NCBI GenBank assembly: GCA_937990185.1
Contig: CALKBI010000001.1
Coordinates: forward strand, 1-64,000
Length of the DNA stretch: 64,000 nt
Source of the DNA: an uncultured Neomegalonema sp.
GTDB taxonomy: Bacteria > Pseudomonadota > Alphaproteobacteria > Rhodobacterales > Rhodobacteraceae
Direction of reading: 5' to 3'
This document shows positions 63,271 through 64,000 of the stretch, piece by piece. A program made the translations under genes and the position numbers. Positions within the stretch are counted from its first letter, which is position 1. The number at the start of each line of letters is the position of its first letter. Under the pieces are notes generated by a model. The model was not told the DNA's origin and ran no database searches. It was given only the letters and a program-made list of their open reading frames with translations.

Positions 63271-63512
63271 TTGGACCTTTGCTCGGGGTGATCGTGTTGA
63301 TCGCCGTGGTCGTATTTTACAATCGGCGGCGGGGCGTCGGACTCGGCAATAACCAACCAAAGCCGATCAAACGTCATTGCAAATGGGTCGCAACAGGTGA
63401 TCCTGAACGCCGTTTGCGCGAGTATCGCTGCGATACGTGCGGGGTGACCGGGTATTCATCAACAGGAAATCCGCCTGTTGAATGCAAGCAGGGTTTAAAA
63501 ACCGGAAGCTGA
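63267..63512 (+). CDS. small hypothetical protein with zinc-ribbon-like cysteines
   Basis: 81 residues: one short N-terminal span (GVIVLIAVVVFYNRRR), then HCKWVATGDPERRLREYRCDTCGVTGYS with H-C and C-D-T-C, and a final Cys in VECKQ. The Cys/His layout looks like a small zinc ribbon. Coupled to pgsA by overlap. No family name that I can defend. Confidence 0.6.
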   Translation: MIGPLLGVIVLIAVVVFYNRRRGVGLGNNQPKPIKRHCKWVATGDPERRLREYRCDTCGVTGYSSTGNPPVECKQGLKTGS

Positions 63513-63639
63513 AGGCACTCCGTACCCTGGGGTCCACAGTTTGTTGATTTGCCAACGTAGTTTGCCTCTAACAAGGCTGCGGCATTGACGCGATGCAACA
63601 AAAACATAGCTTGCATTCTGTTCCCCTTCGGAGATTCGG

Positions 63640-64000
63640 ATGCTAGACGACACAAACCAAACAAATCTTGAGATGCACCACCCCGGCGAAGTTGGACGCC
63701 TGCAACATGCGGACTCTGATCATCCGGCTGTCCCGCGCGGCAAGGTGGGTATTCTGGTTGCGAATCTCGGAACGCCTGATGGAACAGATTATTGGTCCAT
63801 GCGGCGCTATCTCAAAGAGTTCCTGAGTGATCGACGTGTCGTGGATGTGAATCGCGCGCTTTGGTGGCCTCTTTTAAATCTCGTCATTCTGACCAAACGT
63901 CCGTTTAGCTCCGGCGAGGCTTACAAGTCTATCTGGAACGAGGAAGCAAACGAGTCGCCGTTGCTGACGATCACAAAGGACCAGGTCGTAAAACTGAAAG
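63640..64000 (+). CDS. hemH: ferrochelatase, N-terminal part (runs off the window)
   Basis: ATG 63640 behind GGAGATTCG; 120 residues are seen. After a 37-residue lead comes VGILVANLGTPDGTDYWSMRRYLKEFLSDRRVVDV and later SIWNEEANESPLLTI, the first half of HemH. Inserts ferrous iron into protoporphyrin IX. Completes, with hemF, two late haem steps in this window. Confidence 0.93.
   Translation, partial: MLDDTNQTNLEMHHPGEVGRLQHADSDHPAVPRGKVGILVANLGTPDGTDYWSMRRYLKEFLSDRRVVDVNRALWWPLLNLVILTKRPFSSGEAYKSIWNEEANESPLLTITKDQVVKLK

Overview
The window looks like the chromosome of a free-living, aerobic alphaproteobacterium of moderate GC. The evidence is a CcrM-type GANTC methyltransferase, the order small SRP RNA > dnaX > ybaB, the sppA-ihfB-lapA-trpF run, the yajC / fused secDF / Mth938 block, oxygen-dependent hemF and a leucine-degradation gene set. 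I cannot name the order or genus. A lanthanide-type PQQ methanol dehydrogenase (XoxF) with a very full accessory set suggests a methylotroph or facultative alcohol oxidiser.

Layout. 1-7 kb: housekeeping (DUF1330, SppA, IHF-beta, LapA, TrpF, SucC, HemF, a secreted hydrolase). 7-11 kb: a cupin gene and its divergent TetR-type regulator with a tetO-like operator, RlmJ, a LigB-type ATP-dependent DNA ligase and an SDR. 11.7-13.7 kb: palindromic repeats, then an overlapping HTH / TPR gene pair whose TPRs are near-identical 126-bp tandem units. 14-18.6 kb: NmrA-like protein, ccrM with three GANTC sites upstream, rnhB, a PA0069-type radical SAM protein.

18.8-34.9 kb is the main functional island. 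The minus strand carries a PQQ-associated substrate-binding protein, a beta-propeller, a seven-gene moxR-DUF58-DUF4381-VWA-VWA-TPR-BatD operon, then xoxF-xoxG-xoxJ, a CxxxCW rhodanese-like protein, an unrecognised zinc-peptidase-like protein and a SoxYZ-like carrier. Divergent from it are an MxaD-like protein and a second beta-propeller. No mxaF/mxaI is present. The set reads as one periplasmic alcohol-oxidation system with its maturation machinery.

35-40.4 kb: ybaB, dnaX, SRP RNA, a small membrane protein behind a tandem palindromic operator, nudC, leuC. 40.5-41.6 kb: a foreign AT-rich cassette between two copies of a palindromic element. It holds an orphan C-terminal piece of a polymorphic toxin (pretoxin VHNNC motif plus a basic toxin domain) overlapping an acidic immunity-like gene. 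42-47 kb: methylcrotonyl-CoA carboxylase beta, isovaleryl-CoA dehydrogenase, thiolase, rhodanese, Mth938. 47.5-51 kb: secDF, yajC. 51-59 kb: a TPP enzyme, acyl-CoA synthetase, thioesterase, HMG-CoA lyase, recQ and enoyl-CoA hydratase. 59-64 kb: mutS, dgkA, a methyltransferase, pgsA, and the start of hemH running off the end.

No tRNA, 5S/16S/23S rRNA, CRISPR array, transposase or prophage gene was recognised by eye.
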